From NCBI RefSeq assembly GCF_000621585.1, contig NZ_JHXY01000016.1, positions 1-64,000 of the forward strand: a stretch of DNA of 64,000 nucleotides. Direction: 5' to 3'. Origin of the DNA: [Eubacterium] cellulosolvens LD2006. Lineage in GTDB: Bacteria > Bacillota > Clostridia > Lachnospirales > Lachnospiraceae. The translations under genes and the position numbers were made by a program. Position 1 is the first letter of the stretch; each line of letters starts with the position of its first letter. Below, piece by piece: positions 40,297 through 48,826 of the stretch. A model generated the notes under the pieces. It had not been told where the DNA came from and made no database searches. It was given only the letters and a program-made list of their open reading frames with translations.

Positions 40297-40848
40297 ATGG
40301 CGACATGGAATTCGAGAGGACTTCGGGGATCGACCCTGGAGGAGATGATCAACAGAACGAATGAACAGTACCGGGAAAAGGGACTTGCCCTGATCCAGAA
40401 GGTTCCGACCCCGATCACGCCGGTGCGTATGGAAAAAGAGAGCAGGAGAATTACGCTGGCCTATTTCGATCAGAAGAGTACTGTCGACTACATCGGTGCC
40501 GTGCAGGGGATTCCGGTCTGCTTTGACGCAAAAGAGTGCGCGACACAGGCCTTTCCGATCGCGAACATCCACGAGCACCAGGTCACGTTTATGAAAGATT
40601 TTGAAAAGCAGGGAGGCGTTGCCTTTCTCCTCATTTTGTTTTCCGGAGAGGACCGGCTGTACTATCTCCCCTTCGAGGATCTGATGTTTTTCTGGAACCG
40701 GGCGGAGAGCGGCGGTCTTAAACACTTCAAGATGTCGGAACTCAACGACACTTTCCGGCTCACGGGAAAAGCCGGCGTTCTCGTTCCCTACCTCGAGGGA
40801 ATCCAGCGGGATCTGACGGTTCGTGACCTGAAGAGCGGAAGGGACTAG
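40297..40848 (+). CDS. recU: Holliday junction resolvase RecU
   Basis: A 183-residue Firmicute-type resolvase. TWNSRGLRGSTLEEMINRTNEQYREKGLALIQKVPTP, AYFDQKSTVDYIG, FDAKEC and HEHQVTFMKDFEKQGGVAFLLI match the family, with the metal-binding D/E-x-K of the PD-(D/E)XK fold in the FDAKE segment. It cuts four-way junctions during recombination repair and segregation. ATG 40297 is chosen with AGGAG upstream. In many Firmicutes recU is beside a PBP gene; here it stands alone. Confidence 0.92.
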   Translation: MATWNSRGLRGSTLEEMINRTNEQYREKGLALIQKVPTPITPVRMEKESRRITLAYFDQKSTVDYIGAVQGIPVCFDAKECATQAFPIANIHEHQVTFMKDFEKQGGVAFLLILFSGEDRLYYLPFEDLMFFWNRAESGGLKHFKMSELNDTFRLTGKAGVLVPYLEGIQRDLTVRDLKSGRD

Positions 40849-40966
40849 TATAGCTGTTCTTAAATAACTCGACCAAATACTTGCCTGCTTGCCCGAATAG
40901 CACGCATCAGAAAGCCTCGGCGTAGCCCGGGGGGCCGGAATTGTCAGGACTTGTTATAGAAAAAGG

Positions 40967-40994
40967 TTGACATGAAAATTTGTTATGGTAATAT
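40967..40994 (+). promoter_or_regulatory. Promoter of the histidine operon
   Basis: Perfect -35 TTGACA (40967-40972), 16-nt spacer and TAATAT (40989-40994); start near 41001, 50 nt before hisZ. No his T-box or attenuator is visible in the 200-bp gap. Confidence 0.65.
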
Positions 40995-41050
40995 GGTAGC
41001 AGACTAAAGTGCAAAAGCGCGAGAGTGAATAGACGAAGAGGAGTACAATC

Positions 41051-42427
41051 ATGAAAAAACTCATACATACACCGGAAGGTGTCCGCGATATCTTCGGCAG
41101 AGAATGCGACAAGAAACGTTATCTGGAGAGACAGATCGAGAAACTTTACCGTTCTTACGGTTATCAGTCGATCGAGACTCCGGCGTTTGAATTTTTTGAA
41201 GTTTTTGCCAGTGAGGTCGGAACAACGCCTTCGAGAGACCTCTACAAATTTTTCGACAGAGACGGCAACACGCTTGTCTTAAGACCGGACTTCACGCCGG
41301 CTGTCGCACAGGCGGTATCCATGTACTTCAGCAATGAGGAGATGCCTCTTCGCTTCTGTTACCACGGAAATGTTTACCGGAACAATCATGCCTATCAGGG
41401 ACGCCTCAAGGAGAGCACCCAGATGGGCGTGGAGTTCCTCAACGACGACAGCCCTGAGGCGGATGCGGAGATCATTGCCCTCGTTGTCTCCACGATGCGG
41501 AGAAGCGGCCTCATCAACTTCCAGGTGAGCATCGGACATGTGGACTATTTCAACGCCCTGACTGCGGAGGCCGGCATGGACGAGGATACGATCGCGGGTC
41601 TGCGCGCGCTTCTGAACATCCAGAACCGCTTTGGCGCGCAGGAGCTGATCGACAAGCTGAACATGCGCAGCGATCTTCGCAAGGCCTTCGAGGAACTTCC
41701 GGAACTCTTCGGAGATACGACCGTTCTCGACCGTGCGCGCAGGCTCACGACAAACGAGACCGCGAAGACCGCCGTAAACCGACTTCAGAGAATTTACGAG
41801 ATTCTCAAGATGCACGGCTGCGCGGACTACGTGACCTTCGATCTCGGCATGGTGACCGAGTACAGTTACTACACCGGCATTATTTTCCAGGCCTACACCT
41901 ACGGCTCCGGTGACGCGCTGATCAAGGGAGGCCGTTACAACCGTCTGCTCGAGCACTTCGGGAAAAAAGCGGCCGCTGTCGGTTTTGCGACAGAGATCGA
42001 TCCGCTTCTCAACGCGATCGAGAGACAGAGAATCCAGCTTCCGGTCAAGGACATCAAGACCATGGTTCTCTATCCGGTACAGATGGAGCAGATGGCGATC
42101 CGTTTTGCGGCAGACCAGAGAATGCGCGGCCTCGACGTGGCCTGCGTGCGCTTCGACGCCTCCAGAGTGCTGGATGAGTACAGAACCTACGGCCAGAGAA
42201 ACCAGTTCGGCGGAATCATTTATTTCCGTTCGGAATCAGAGGTTTATGCGATCAACCTGATGACAGGACAGACCGAGACGATTGATCCTTTCGCCGGACA
42301 GAATGGAAATCCGATGAACGGCGCGGGCGTTTCAGCCGGACAGAACGGATATCCGGCGAACGGCGCGGGAGCACCGACGCAGAACGGAAATCCGGTGAAC
42401 AACGCAGAGAACGGAGGCAACGTATAA
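41051..42427 (+). CDS. hisZ: ATP phosphoribosyltransferase regulatory subunit HisZ
   Basis: A 458-residue HisRS-paralog that activates the short HisG. Features include TPEGVRDIFGRECDKKRYLERQIEKLYRSYGYQSIETPAFE, TLVLRPDFTPAVAQAVSMYF (motif 2-like) and TGIIFQAYTYGSGDALIKGGRYNRL. The last ~50 residues are a repeated Asn/Gly/Pro tail (QNGNP, NGAG) not expected in the family and probably disordered. A HisS assignment is rejected because the anticodon-binding domain is absent and hisG follows at once. It shares one base with hisG. Confidence 0.9.
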   Translation: MKKLIHTPEGVRDIFGRECDKKRYLERQIEKLYRSYGYQSIETPAFEFFEVFASEVGTTPSRDLYKFFDRDGNTLVLRPDFTPAVAQAVSMYFSNEEMPLRFCYHGNVYRNNHAYQGRLKESTQMGVEFLNDDSPEADAEIIALVVSTMRRSGLINFQVSIGHVDYFNALTAEAGMDEDTIAGLRALLNIQNRFGAQELIDKLNMRSDLRKAFEELPELFGDTTVLDRARRLTTNETAKTAVNRLQRIYEILKMHGCADYVTFDLGMVTEYSYYTGIIFQAYTYGSGDALIKGGRYNRLLEHFGKKAAAVGFATEIDPLLNAIERQRIQLPVKDIKTMVLYPVQMEQMAIRFAADQRMRGLDVACVRFDASRVLDEYRTYGQRNQFGGIIYFRSESEVYAINLMTGQTETIDPFAGQNGNPMNGAGVSAGQNGYPANGAGAPTQNGNPVNNAENGGNV

Positions 42428-43080
42428 TGAGATATCTTACTTTTGCCCTCACGAAGGGAAGACTCGCCGAGCAGACCATGGGACTTTTGGAGCAGCTCGG
42501 AATTTCCTGTGAGGAGATGAAGGATAAACATACAAGAAAACTGATTTTTACAAATGAAGAATACGGGATGCGTTTTTTCCTCGCAAAGGGACCGGACGTT
42601 CCGACCTATGTTGAGTACGGAGCGGCGGACATCGGTATCGTCGGAAAAGATACGATCATGGAGGAGAACCGCAAGATTTATGAAGTGCTGGACCTCGGCT
42701 TCGGAAGGTGCAGGATGTGCGTCTGCGGACCGGAATCCGCGAGAGGTTATCTGCAGAACAACCAGCTGATCCGCGTGGCGACTAAGTATCCGAACATCGC
42801 GAAGGACTACTTCTACAATCAGAAAAACCAGAATGTCGAGCTGATCAAACTGAACGGCTCCATCGAGCTGGCTCCGATCGTCGGCCTGTCCGAAGTGATC
42901 GTGGATATCGTGGAGACGGGAAGCACGCTTCGTGAGAACGGACTGGGCGTACTTGAGGAAGTCTGCCCGCTGTCCGCACGCATGGTTGTCAATCCGGTCA
43001 GCATGAAGATGGACAACGCGAGGATCACCGAGCTGATCCACCGCATCAAGCCGCTCGTATCCGGCACCGTGCAGAAGTAA
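42427..43080 (+). CDS. hisG: ATP phosphoribosyltransferase, short form
   Basis: A 217-residue short HisG, the first enzyme of histidine synthesis (ATP + PRPP). LTFALTKGRLAEQTMGLLEQ, DVPTYVEYGAADIGIVGKDTI and the PRPP loop VDIVETGSTLRENGL are diagnostic. The short form lacks the C-terminal feedback domain, which explains the upstream hisZ. It starts in the overlapping TAATG of hisZ. Confidence 0.95.
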   Translation: MRYLTFALTKGRLAEQTMGLLEQLGISCEEMKDKHTRKLIFTNEEYGMRFFLAKGPDVPTYVEYGAADIGIVGKDTIMEENRKIYEVLDLGFGRCRMCVCGPESARGYLQNNQLIRVATKYPNIAKDYFYNQKNQNVELIKLNGSIELAPIVGLSEVIVDIVETGSTLRENGLGVLEEVCPLSARMVVNPVSMKMDNARITELIHRIKPLVSGTVQK

Positions 43081-43089
43081 TCAGAATAT

Positions 43090-43118
43090 TTGTAAAATAA
43101 CACGTACCGTTATATAAT
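43090..43118 (+). promoter_or_regulatory. Internal promoter before hisD
   Basis: TTGTAA (43090-43095), 17-nt spacer, TATAAT (43113-43118), immediately after the hisG stop. A GCCCGC..GCGGGC hairpin (43132-43153) follows in the leader. It suggests hisD-hisB-hisI can be transcribed separately from hisZG. Confidence 0.55.
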
Positions 43119-43182
43119 GGAACAAGATTCGGCCCGCGGCTTCGTCTGCGGGCTTCGGTCGAACATACAGGAGAAGATATTC

Positions 43183-44484
43183 ATGAGAATCGTAGAATTA
43201 AGTGAAGAGAACAAGAAGGAGGTACAGAAAAACATCCTTCAGAGAAGTCCGCAGCAGTTCGGACCGCAGGAGGCCGTCGTCCGTGAGATCATCGAGAATG
43301 TAAAAGCAAACGGCGACGCGGCAGTTTTTGAGTACACCGCAAAATTCGATAAAGCGCAGCTCACAGCGGAGACCTTTGAGGTGACAGAGGCCGAGATCGA
43401 AAAGGCATACGAAGAGGTAGATCCGGCACTGGTTGATGTGATCCGCAAAGCGCTGGTTAATATTCGTGATTTCCATGAGAAACAGAAACAGAACAGCTGG
43501 ATTTCGACGACAGAGAAGGGAACGATCCTCGGACAGAAGATCACTCCGATGCAGCGCGTCGGCGTATACGTGCCCGGAGGAAAAGCGGCGTATCCGTCCT
43601 CAGTTCTTATGAACGTCGTTCCGGCAAAGACAGCAGGCGTTGAGGAAATCATCATGACGACGCCCTGCAATGCCGAGGGAAAAGTAAACCCGGCGGTACT
43701 GGTATCGGCCAAAGAGGCAGGCGCCGACCGCATTTTCAAAGTTGGCGGAGCTCAGGCGATCGCTGCCCTTGCATATGGTACAGAGTCCATTCCGAAGGTC
43801 GACAAAATTGTCGGACCGGGAAATATTTTTGTTGCGCTGGCAAAGAAAGCGGTTTACGGAAATGTGAGCATCGACTCCATCGCCGGACCGAGTGAGATCC
43901 TTGTCCTTGCAGACGAGACCGCGAATCCGAGATTTGTTGCGGCGGATCTTCTCTCTCAGGCAGAGCACGACGAGATTGCTTCGGCAGTGCTCATCACAAC
44001 CAGTGAGGAGCTGGCGAAGAAGGTCAGCGATGAGGTAGAGGCGTTCACAGAGGTTCTCTCCAGAAAAGAAATCATCCGCAAATCCATCGACAACTATGGC
44101 TGCATCCTCGTGGCGAGAAACGAGCAGGAGGCCATCGACGCGGCAAACGAATTTGCTTCCGAGCACCTTGAGATCATGATGAAAGATTCCTTCGAGGTTA
44201 TGACAAAGATCAAAAACGCGGGAGCGATTTTTGTCGGAGAATACAGCAGCGAGCCTCTCGGCGATTACTTCGCGGGACCGAACCACATTCTTCCGACCAG
44301 CGGAACCGCACGATTCTTTTCGCCGCTCTGTGTGGACGACTTTGTAAAGAAATCAAGCATCATTCACTATTCGAGAGAGGCGCTGAAGGAGATCCACAAG
44401 GATATCGAGCAGTTCGCCGTTTGCGAGCAGCTGACCGCGCACGCAAATTCCATCGCAGTCCGCTTCGAGAACGACGAAGACTGA
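43183..44484 (+). CDS. hisD: Histidinol dehydrogenase
   Basis: A 433-residue zinc enzyme performing the last two oxidations (histidinol to histidine, NAD+). Family motifs include QRVGVYVPGGKAAYPSSVLMNVVPAKTAGV, the signature running from VDKIVGPGNIFVALAKKAV to IDSIAGPSEILVLADE, and DLLSQAEHDEIASAVLIT with the Zn-ligand His. The C-terminal FAGPNHILPTSGTARF is also present. ATG 43183 has AGGAGA upstream; an in-frame ATG at 43117 overlaps the -10 of the internal promoter and would add residues not seen in the family. Confidence 0.94.
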   Translation: MRIVELSEENKKEVQKNILQRSPQQFGPQEAVVREIIENVKANGDAAVFEYTAKFDKAQLTAETFEVTEAEIEKAYEEVDPALVDVIRKALVNIRDFHEKQKQNSWISTTEKGTILGQKITPMQRVGVYVPGGKAAYPSSVLMNVVPAKTAGVEEIIMTTPCNAEGKVNPAVLVSAKEAGADRIFKVGGAQAIAALAYGTESIPKVDKIVGPGNIFVALAKKAVYGNVSIDSIAGPSEILVLADETANPRFVAADLLSQAEHDEIASAVLITTSEELAKKVSDEVEAFTEVLSRKEIIRKSIDNYGCILVARNEQEAIDAANEFASEHLEIMMKDSFEVMTKIKNAGAIFVGEYSSEPLGDYFAGPNHILPTSGTARFFSPLCVDDFVKKSSIIHYSREALKEIHKDIEQFAVCEQLTAHANSIAVRFENDED

Positions 44485-44590
44485 GGAAGAAATGATTAAA
44501 CGTTTCTTTTAAATAAGAAAACAGGTGTAAGTACGTCCTGTCTCCTGCAGGAGGCGGGCGGAACTGGAAAGGGAAGGCGCAGAAAAAAAT

Positions 44591-45181
44591 ATGAATGAAC
44601 GTACTGCCTCCGTCACAAGAGTGACAAGAGAGACGGACATCGAACTCACCATCAATCTGGATGGTACCGGCAAGGCCGACGTAGATACGGGCATCGGATT
44701 TTTCGATCATATGCTCGACGGTTTTGCGAGACACGGACTCTTTGATCTGAAGGTCAGAGTCAAAGGAGATCTCAACGTAGATGATCACCACACCATCGAA
44801 GACACCGGAATTGTCCTCGGAACGGCGATCCGCGAAGCTGTCGGAGACAAGAAAGGAATCCGCAGATACGGAAGCTGTATGCTTCCGATGGATGAGACGC
44901 TGGTGCTCTCGGCCATCGATCTCTCCGGACGTCCGTATCTGGTCTTCAACGCGGATTTTGACACCGACCGGATGGGAGATATGGGTACACAGATGGTGCA
45001 CGAATTTTTCTATGCAGTCAGCTATTCGGCGGCGATGAATCTGCACTTGAAAGTTCTGGATGGCTTCAATGATCATCACAAGGCAGAGGCGCTCTTCAAG
45101 GCTTTTGCCAAGGCACTGGATCAGGCTGTGCAGGTTGATCCGAGAATTACGGATGTACTTTCGACGAAGGGGAGTCTTTGA
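44591..45181 (+). CDS. hisB: Imidazoleglycerol-phosphate dehydratase
   Basis: A 196-residue monofunctional HisB, of usual length. Mn-binding motifs are [20 protein letters not shown] (residues ~37-56), [14 protein letters not shown] (~69-82), [17 protein letters not shown] and [17 protein letters not shown]. It converts imidazole glycerol phosphate to imidazole acetol phosphate. The 106-bp gap before it contains a short hairpin (CCTCCTGCAGGAGG-like, near 44540-44560) of unknown meaning. Confidence 0.95.
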   Translation: MNERTASVTRVTRETDIELTINLDGTGKADVDTGIGFFDHMLDGFARHGLFDLKVRVKGDLNVDDHHTIEDTGIVLGTAIREAVGDKKGIRRYGSCMLPMDETLVLSAIDLSGRPYLVFNADFDTDRMGDMGTQMVHEFFYAVSYSAAMNLHLKVLDGFNDHHKAEALFKAFAKALDQAVQVDPRITDVLSTKGSL

Positions 45182-46110
45182 TGAGTGTGGAGGAGAAGAA
45201 TTTGAACGAACTGAAGTTTCCGGTCATTTATCTGAAAGATGGTCTTGCGGCAGGTTCATTTTTTGAGTGTATAGGAGCAGAAGAGAGCGCGGAGGCGGTT
45301 GAGCCGGAGGCAAAGGCGCAGGAATACCAGAGCGAGGTGGACACCCAGGGGATCGTCATTCTGGATTTTTCCGCAGAGGATCAGAAAGAACAGGCGCTGG
45401 AGAAAATCTCCGCCATCTGTGAGAAAGCGATGATCCCTGTATACGGCGCCGGCAATATCGATGAACTCAAAGATATCGGCAACCTTCTGGAGGCCGGCTG
45501 TGATCTCGTTATCCTGAACATGGTCAAGGATTCCAATCAGGAAATGCTTGAGGAGGCCTCCGAGACCTTCGGCAAAGAGCACATCGGCGTCTATCTGCCG
45601 GACTACAACACATACATGATTCAGAACGAGCGCTACGAGGAATTTGCCGGACTTCTTCTTCTCGATGAAGGCCGCGGCGGCGAAGAGATCGCCGAAGAGA
45701 CAAAACTTCCGGTGCTCATCCACAACGAGGGAGACGGGAGCTGCAAAAAGATCAACTTCGACCGCTCCATGGTTGAGAGCAAAATCACCTGGGAGGACTT
45801 CAAAACCGACAGCAACGGACTCGTGCCCTGCGTCGTTCAGGATTACGAGAACGGAGAAGTGCTCATGATGGCCTACATGAACGAGGAATCCTTCAACAAG
45901 ACCCTTGAGAGCGGCAGAATGACATACTGGAGCAGAAGCCGTCAGGAACTCTGGATGAAGGGACTCACCAGCGGCCATTTCCAGTACGTCAAGAGTCTCA
46001 GCATCGACTGCGACAACGACACAATCCTAGCCAAAGTCGCACAGGTCGGCGCAGCCTGCCACACCGGACACCGTTCCTGTTTCTTCCGGGAACTGGTGAA
46101 GAGAGATTGA
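45181..46110 (+). CDS. hisI: Phosphoribosyl-AMP cyclohydrolase HisI fused to a HisA/HisF-like barrel, no HisE
   Basis: A 309-residue protein of two parts. Residues ~1-190 look like a degenerate HisA/HisF TIM barrel ([49 protein letters not shown]). Residues ~195-305 are a complete PRA-CH domain ([56 protein letters not shown]) with the Zn/Mg cysteines and aspartates. Related Lachnospiraceae proteins continue into a HisE pyrophosphatase domain; this one stops right after PRA-CH, so HisE must be encoded elsewhere. ATG 45181 overlaps the hisB stop (TGATG). Confidence 0.85.
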   Translation: MSVEEKNLNELKFPVIYLKDGLAAGSFFECIGAEESAEAVEPEAKAQEYQSEVDTQGIVILDFSAEDQKEQALEKISAICEKAMIPVYGAGNIDELKDIGNLLEAGCDLVILNMVKDSNQEMLEEASETFGKEHIGVYLPDYNTYMIQNERYEEFAGLLLLDEGRGGEEIAEETKLPVLIHNEGDGSCKKINFDRSMVESKITWEDFKTDSNGLVPCVVQDYENGEVLMMAYMNEESFNKTLESGRMTYWSRSRQELWMKGLTSGHFQYVKSLSIDCDNDTILAKVAQVGAACHTGHRSCFFRELVKRD

Positions 46111-46192
46111 GAAACTAAGAAAGAGAACAGAAGATCTCTAATTCACAGGATCGAAAAAACATAGCGCAAAAGAATTATAATTGAAGTAGAGA

Positions 46193-46235
46193 GCAGGATT
46201 CAATGGTTGCAAGGATCGTTGAGTCCTGCATTTTT
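46193..46235 (+). terminator. Terminator of the his operon
   Basis: GCAGGATTCAA (46193-46203) pairs with TTGAGTCCTGC (46219-46229) over 11 positions with one G-T pair, followed by ATTTTTC. It lies 82 nt after the hisI stop. Confidence 0.78.
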
Positions 46236-46279
46236 CTTTGATCAAAATATATCAAATAAATACATTTGCTTAATTATAG

Positions 46280-46450
46280 AATCGAGATCTTTTGAAAATG
46301 TGGAACGCAATGATGGATGAGAAGGCCATCTATGTGATTCTAGGAGCGGAGATACAGGATCAGGTGAATTATGGAATGCCTGTAAAAGACGGTCTGTATG
46401 ATATGCTTGGTTACTCGAAACAGATTATTCATCATTTCCGAAGAGTATGA
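46280..46450 (+). pseudogene. Remnant of an Rpn-family nuclease/transposase-like gene
   Basis: A frame from 46280 to the TGA at 46448-46450, with ATG at 46298, reads like a fragment of the Rpn (recombination-promoting nuclease, PD-(D/E)XK) family: MDEKAIYVILGAEIQDQ then VNYGMPVKDGLYDMLGYSKQ. In full-length members this motif (G.E.Q..(I/V).YAMP.....YD...Y) lies in the first third of a ~300-residue protein. Nothing of the rest is present. It fills most of the 383-bp gap between hisI and the next gene. Confidence 0.5.
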
Positions 46451-46493
46451 TATACTGAACTACAGTTTAAGAATGAATTCGGAGGAACGCTTC

Positions 46494-46955
46494 ATGAGAC
46501 AGAAACCAGCATTTCCGGTTTTTCTGGATCTTTCAGAGAAAAAAGTAGTGGTGATCGGAGGAGGAAAGCTTGCGCAGAGCCGGGTACTCGGCCTGGTTGA
46601 TTTTGCGGGAGCTGTGCAGGTGATCTCGCCCGCGATCACAGAAGAACTGGAAAAACTCGTCCGTGAGGGACGCGTCGGCTGGCTGCGTCAGGAATATGAG
46701 AGAGACAGGATACTCGACGCCGATCTGGTTCTGGCCTGCACAAATGACGCGAAGGTCAATAACGACGCCTACGTGGCCTGCAAATGCCTGGGCATTCTGG
46801 TGAACAACTGTTCCGACGAAAAAAAGTGCGATTTTTATTTTCCCGAGGTTATGCATAAGGATGATCTTGTCGTTGGTATTTTTGACAAAGAACAGGATCG
46901 GAATCTGGACAGAGAATTAACGGAAACGATCAAAAAGGCGATTGAGTCGAGATAA
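46494..46955 (+). CDS. Precorrin-2 dehydrogenase/sirohydrochlorin ferrochelatase-like protein
   Basis: A 153-residue protein with the CysG/Met8 N-terminal Rossmann domain: AFPVFLDLSEKKVVVIGGGKLAQSRVLGL (NAD-binding GGGxxA), IRQEYERD-like ADLVLACTNDAKVNNDAYVACK, and LVNNCSDEKKCDFYFPEVMHKDDLVVGI. It would oxidise precorrin-2 in siroheme synthesis. It is shorter than Met8, with only a small helical end, and no other tetrapyrrole genes are nearby. ATG 46494 is decided by GGAGGA at 46481-46486; upstream in-frame ATGs run through the Rpn remnant. Confidence 0.82.
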   Translation: MRQKPAFPVFLDLSEKKVVVIGGGKLAQSRVLGLVDFAGAVQVISPAITEELEKLVREGRVGWLRQEYERDRILDADLVLACTNDAKVNNDAYVACKCLGILVNNCSDEKKCDFYFPEVMHKDDLVVGIFDKEQDRNLDRELTETIKKAIESR

Positions 46956-47093
46956 CGCTTAGGTAATACCGTATGCTACAAAAAGCGGTTGTGATTCGCG
47001 CAATGACGGAACTCCGTGGAGAAACAGTTTCCTTGCGGTCGTTGGAGCGGACGGTATAACGGCCGAATACAGACAAGAATGGAGACGGAATAG

Positions 47094-47534
47094 ATGGACA
47101 AGGCAGCGTATCGCAGGATTGCGAAGATTTATGAGAACGACGCGAAAATCCTTCGTATGCGGAATTACATACAGCATGGAAAAATCACCACCTACGATCA
47201 CGTGAAGCGCGTGGCGGAGACCAGCTACATACTTAATCATCGCTTCAATTTCAAGGCGAACGATGAAGAACTCATCAAAGGGGCGTTTCTTCACGATTAT
47301 TTCCTTTACGACTGGCATGAGTGGAGAGGGCCTCTGCATGGATTCTATCATCCGAAGGCTGCTCTTGCGAACGCAGAGCGAGATTTTGAACTGAATGATC
47401 GAGAGAAAAACATCATTCGCAGTCACATGTGGCCGCTGACTCTTGGAAGTATTCCGAGGTGCAGAGAAGCCTGGATCGTATCGGCGGCAGACAAGATCTG
47501 CTCTCTGAAAGAGACGCTGATGATGCGAAAGTAA
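47094..47534 (+). CDS. HD-domain phosphohydrolase-like protein
   Basis: A 146-residue protein with HD-superfamily metal motifs: YDHVKRVAETSYIL (first His, residue ~35), GAFLHDYFLYDWH (HD pair, ~63-75), and a later H (IIRSHMWPL, SAADKICSL with the closing D). HD proteins hydrolyse phosphoesters, often of nucleotides. The substrate is unknown. The 138-bp gap upstream contains complementary segments (ATACCGT near 46966, ACGGTAT near 47052) and may fold. Confidence 0.75.
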   Translation: MDKAAYRRIAKIYENDAKILRMRNYIQHGKITTYDHVKRVAETSYILNHRFNFKANDEELIKGAFLHDYFLYDWHEWRGPLHGFYHPKAALANAERDFELNDREKNIIRSHMWPLTLGSIPRCREAWIVSAADKICSLKETLMMRK

Positions 47535-47718
47535 GAGGGCGGCATCCGTATGAAGAGTTCGGGTGCCGTGCTTTCTTTTAAGAGTGAAACATACGGTGAG
47601 TTTTCACTCGTTCCTTTCTGTAGGAGTTTTCCTGTGGAGCTTTATGGAAACGTCGACCAGGGAAGCAGTCAGATGGGACACGTGACTTTTGGTAAAAGTA
47701 TTTGGAGAGAAAACAGGA

Positions 47719-48564
47719 ATGATCGTAGCAAAATATTTTGTGGAATTCATTTTTTACTCGTTTCTCGGCTGGGTCTGGGAATCCGTCTACTGTACCGCGA
47801 AACAGAAACAGTGGCAGGATCGCGGATTTCTGTTCGGACCGATCTGTCCGATCTACGGAAGCAGTGTCGTTGGTCTGATGCTGATTTTCCAGATCCTCGG
47901 GAAATTCGGGATCCACGCGGAGACCGTGCCGACGTGGCTTCTTTTTATCGGCTGCATGATCGGCAGCGCCTTCATGGAATTCTTCACGTCCTGGATTCTC
48001 GAAAAAAGATTTCACGCGAGATGGTGGGACTACAGCGAGCTTCCGCTGAACATTCAGGGGCGAATCGCGCTGCCGGTGAGCATCGGCTTCGGCCTGGCGG
48101 GCGTTGCGATCATCCGGTATCTGGTTCCGGCAGTCAGCCGTACGCACAACATGATTCCGGAACTTGTTTACGAGGTTCTCGCGATCCTTCTGGCCGGACT
48201 GGCCGGCGCGGATCTGGCGCTCACAGAAGCATCTCTGTCCAGCCTGCTCGTCACGATCGAGGCATACAAGAGCGAGTTCAACGAGAGGGCGGAAAAAACC
48301 TACGAGGCCGTCTCGGATATGCCCGGCACATTGAAGAGCGCGGAGCAGAGACTGAAAAGTTCCGCCTCGGCCTATGTCGGAAAGCTTACGTTTATGCAGC
48401 GGCATATCCTTATGAATATTAAGAGCTTCACGAAGAATCCTCAGGACTCAGGGTTCTTTGCGGGGATCGAACGTCATCCGGGCAAACGTCTGAAGGACGC
48501 CCTGATGAGTCGCAGAAAGAAAAATGACGATCCTTCGGAGGACGAGACCTGTGGTGAAGACTGA
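47719..48564 (+). CDS. CmpB-type putative ABC transporter permease (membrane protein)
   Basis: A 281-residue membrane protein with about four to five hydrophobic segments in residues 1-170, followed by a soluble helical tail. KYFVEFIFYSFLGWVWESVYC, GFLFGPICPIYGSSVVGLML and WWDYSELPLNIQGRIALPVSIGFG match the family annotated as putative ABC transporter permease (CmpB). No ATPase gene is adjacent, so transport remains unproven. ATG 47719 has GGAGAG 10 nt upstream. Confidence 0.75.
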   Translation: MIVAKYFVEFIFYSFLGWVWESVYCTAKQKQWQDRGFLFGPICPIYGSSVVGLMLIFQILGKFGIHAETVPTWLLFIGCMIGSAFMEFFTSWILEKRFHARWWDYSELPLNIQGRIALPVSIGFGLAGVAIIRYLVPAVSRTHNMIPELVYEVLAILLAGLAGADLALTEASLSSLLVTIEAYKSEFNERAEKTYEAVSDMPGTLKSAEQRLKSSASAYVGKLTFMQRHILMNIKSFTKNPQDSGFFAGIERHPGKRLKDALMSRRKKNDDPSEDETCGED

Positions 48565-48710
48565 TGGACTGCCGCCGGAAGAGCACGGTGCGTAAGTGGA
48601 CATTTTTCTTCATGGGCTCACAATCCTCGGGGAAAACAATATAGTGTTTCGAAAGGGACACTATCAGATAAGATTTCGTTTTCGATACAAAAAGTCGCGC
48701 CTTATATGTG

Positions 48711-48738
48711 TAATAACAGGTGATTCTTCTGTCGATAT
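48711..48738 (+). promoter_or_regulatory. Possible sigma-28 (SigD/FliA) promoter of flagellin gene
   Basis: TAAT (48711-48714), 16-nt spacer and GTCGATAT (48731-48738), close to the motility sigma consensus TAAA-N15-GCCGATAA. It lies about 90 nt before the flagellin start. The spacer match is good but the -35 is weak. An unrelated hairpin ATAGTGTTTCG..GACACTAT (48641-48664) precedes it. Confidence 0.45.
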
Positions 48739-48826
48739 TTCTGTAAGACACTTTGAAACCCATCAGCAGCTTCTGTAACAGGGAATGTGAAAGCATGCTG
48801 CGGATTTTTCGGCAAGGAGATTAGCT

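Noticed and set aside
41051-42427. Histidyl-tRNA synthetase
   Set aside because: HisRS-like core but no anticodon-binding domain, an Asn/Gly tail instead, and hisG overlapping downstream; HisZ fits.
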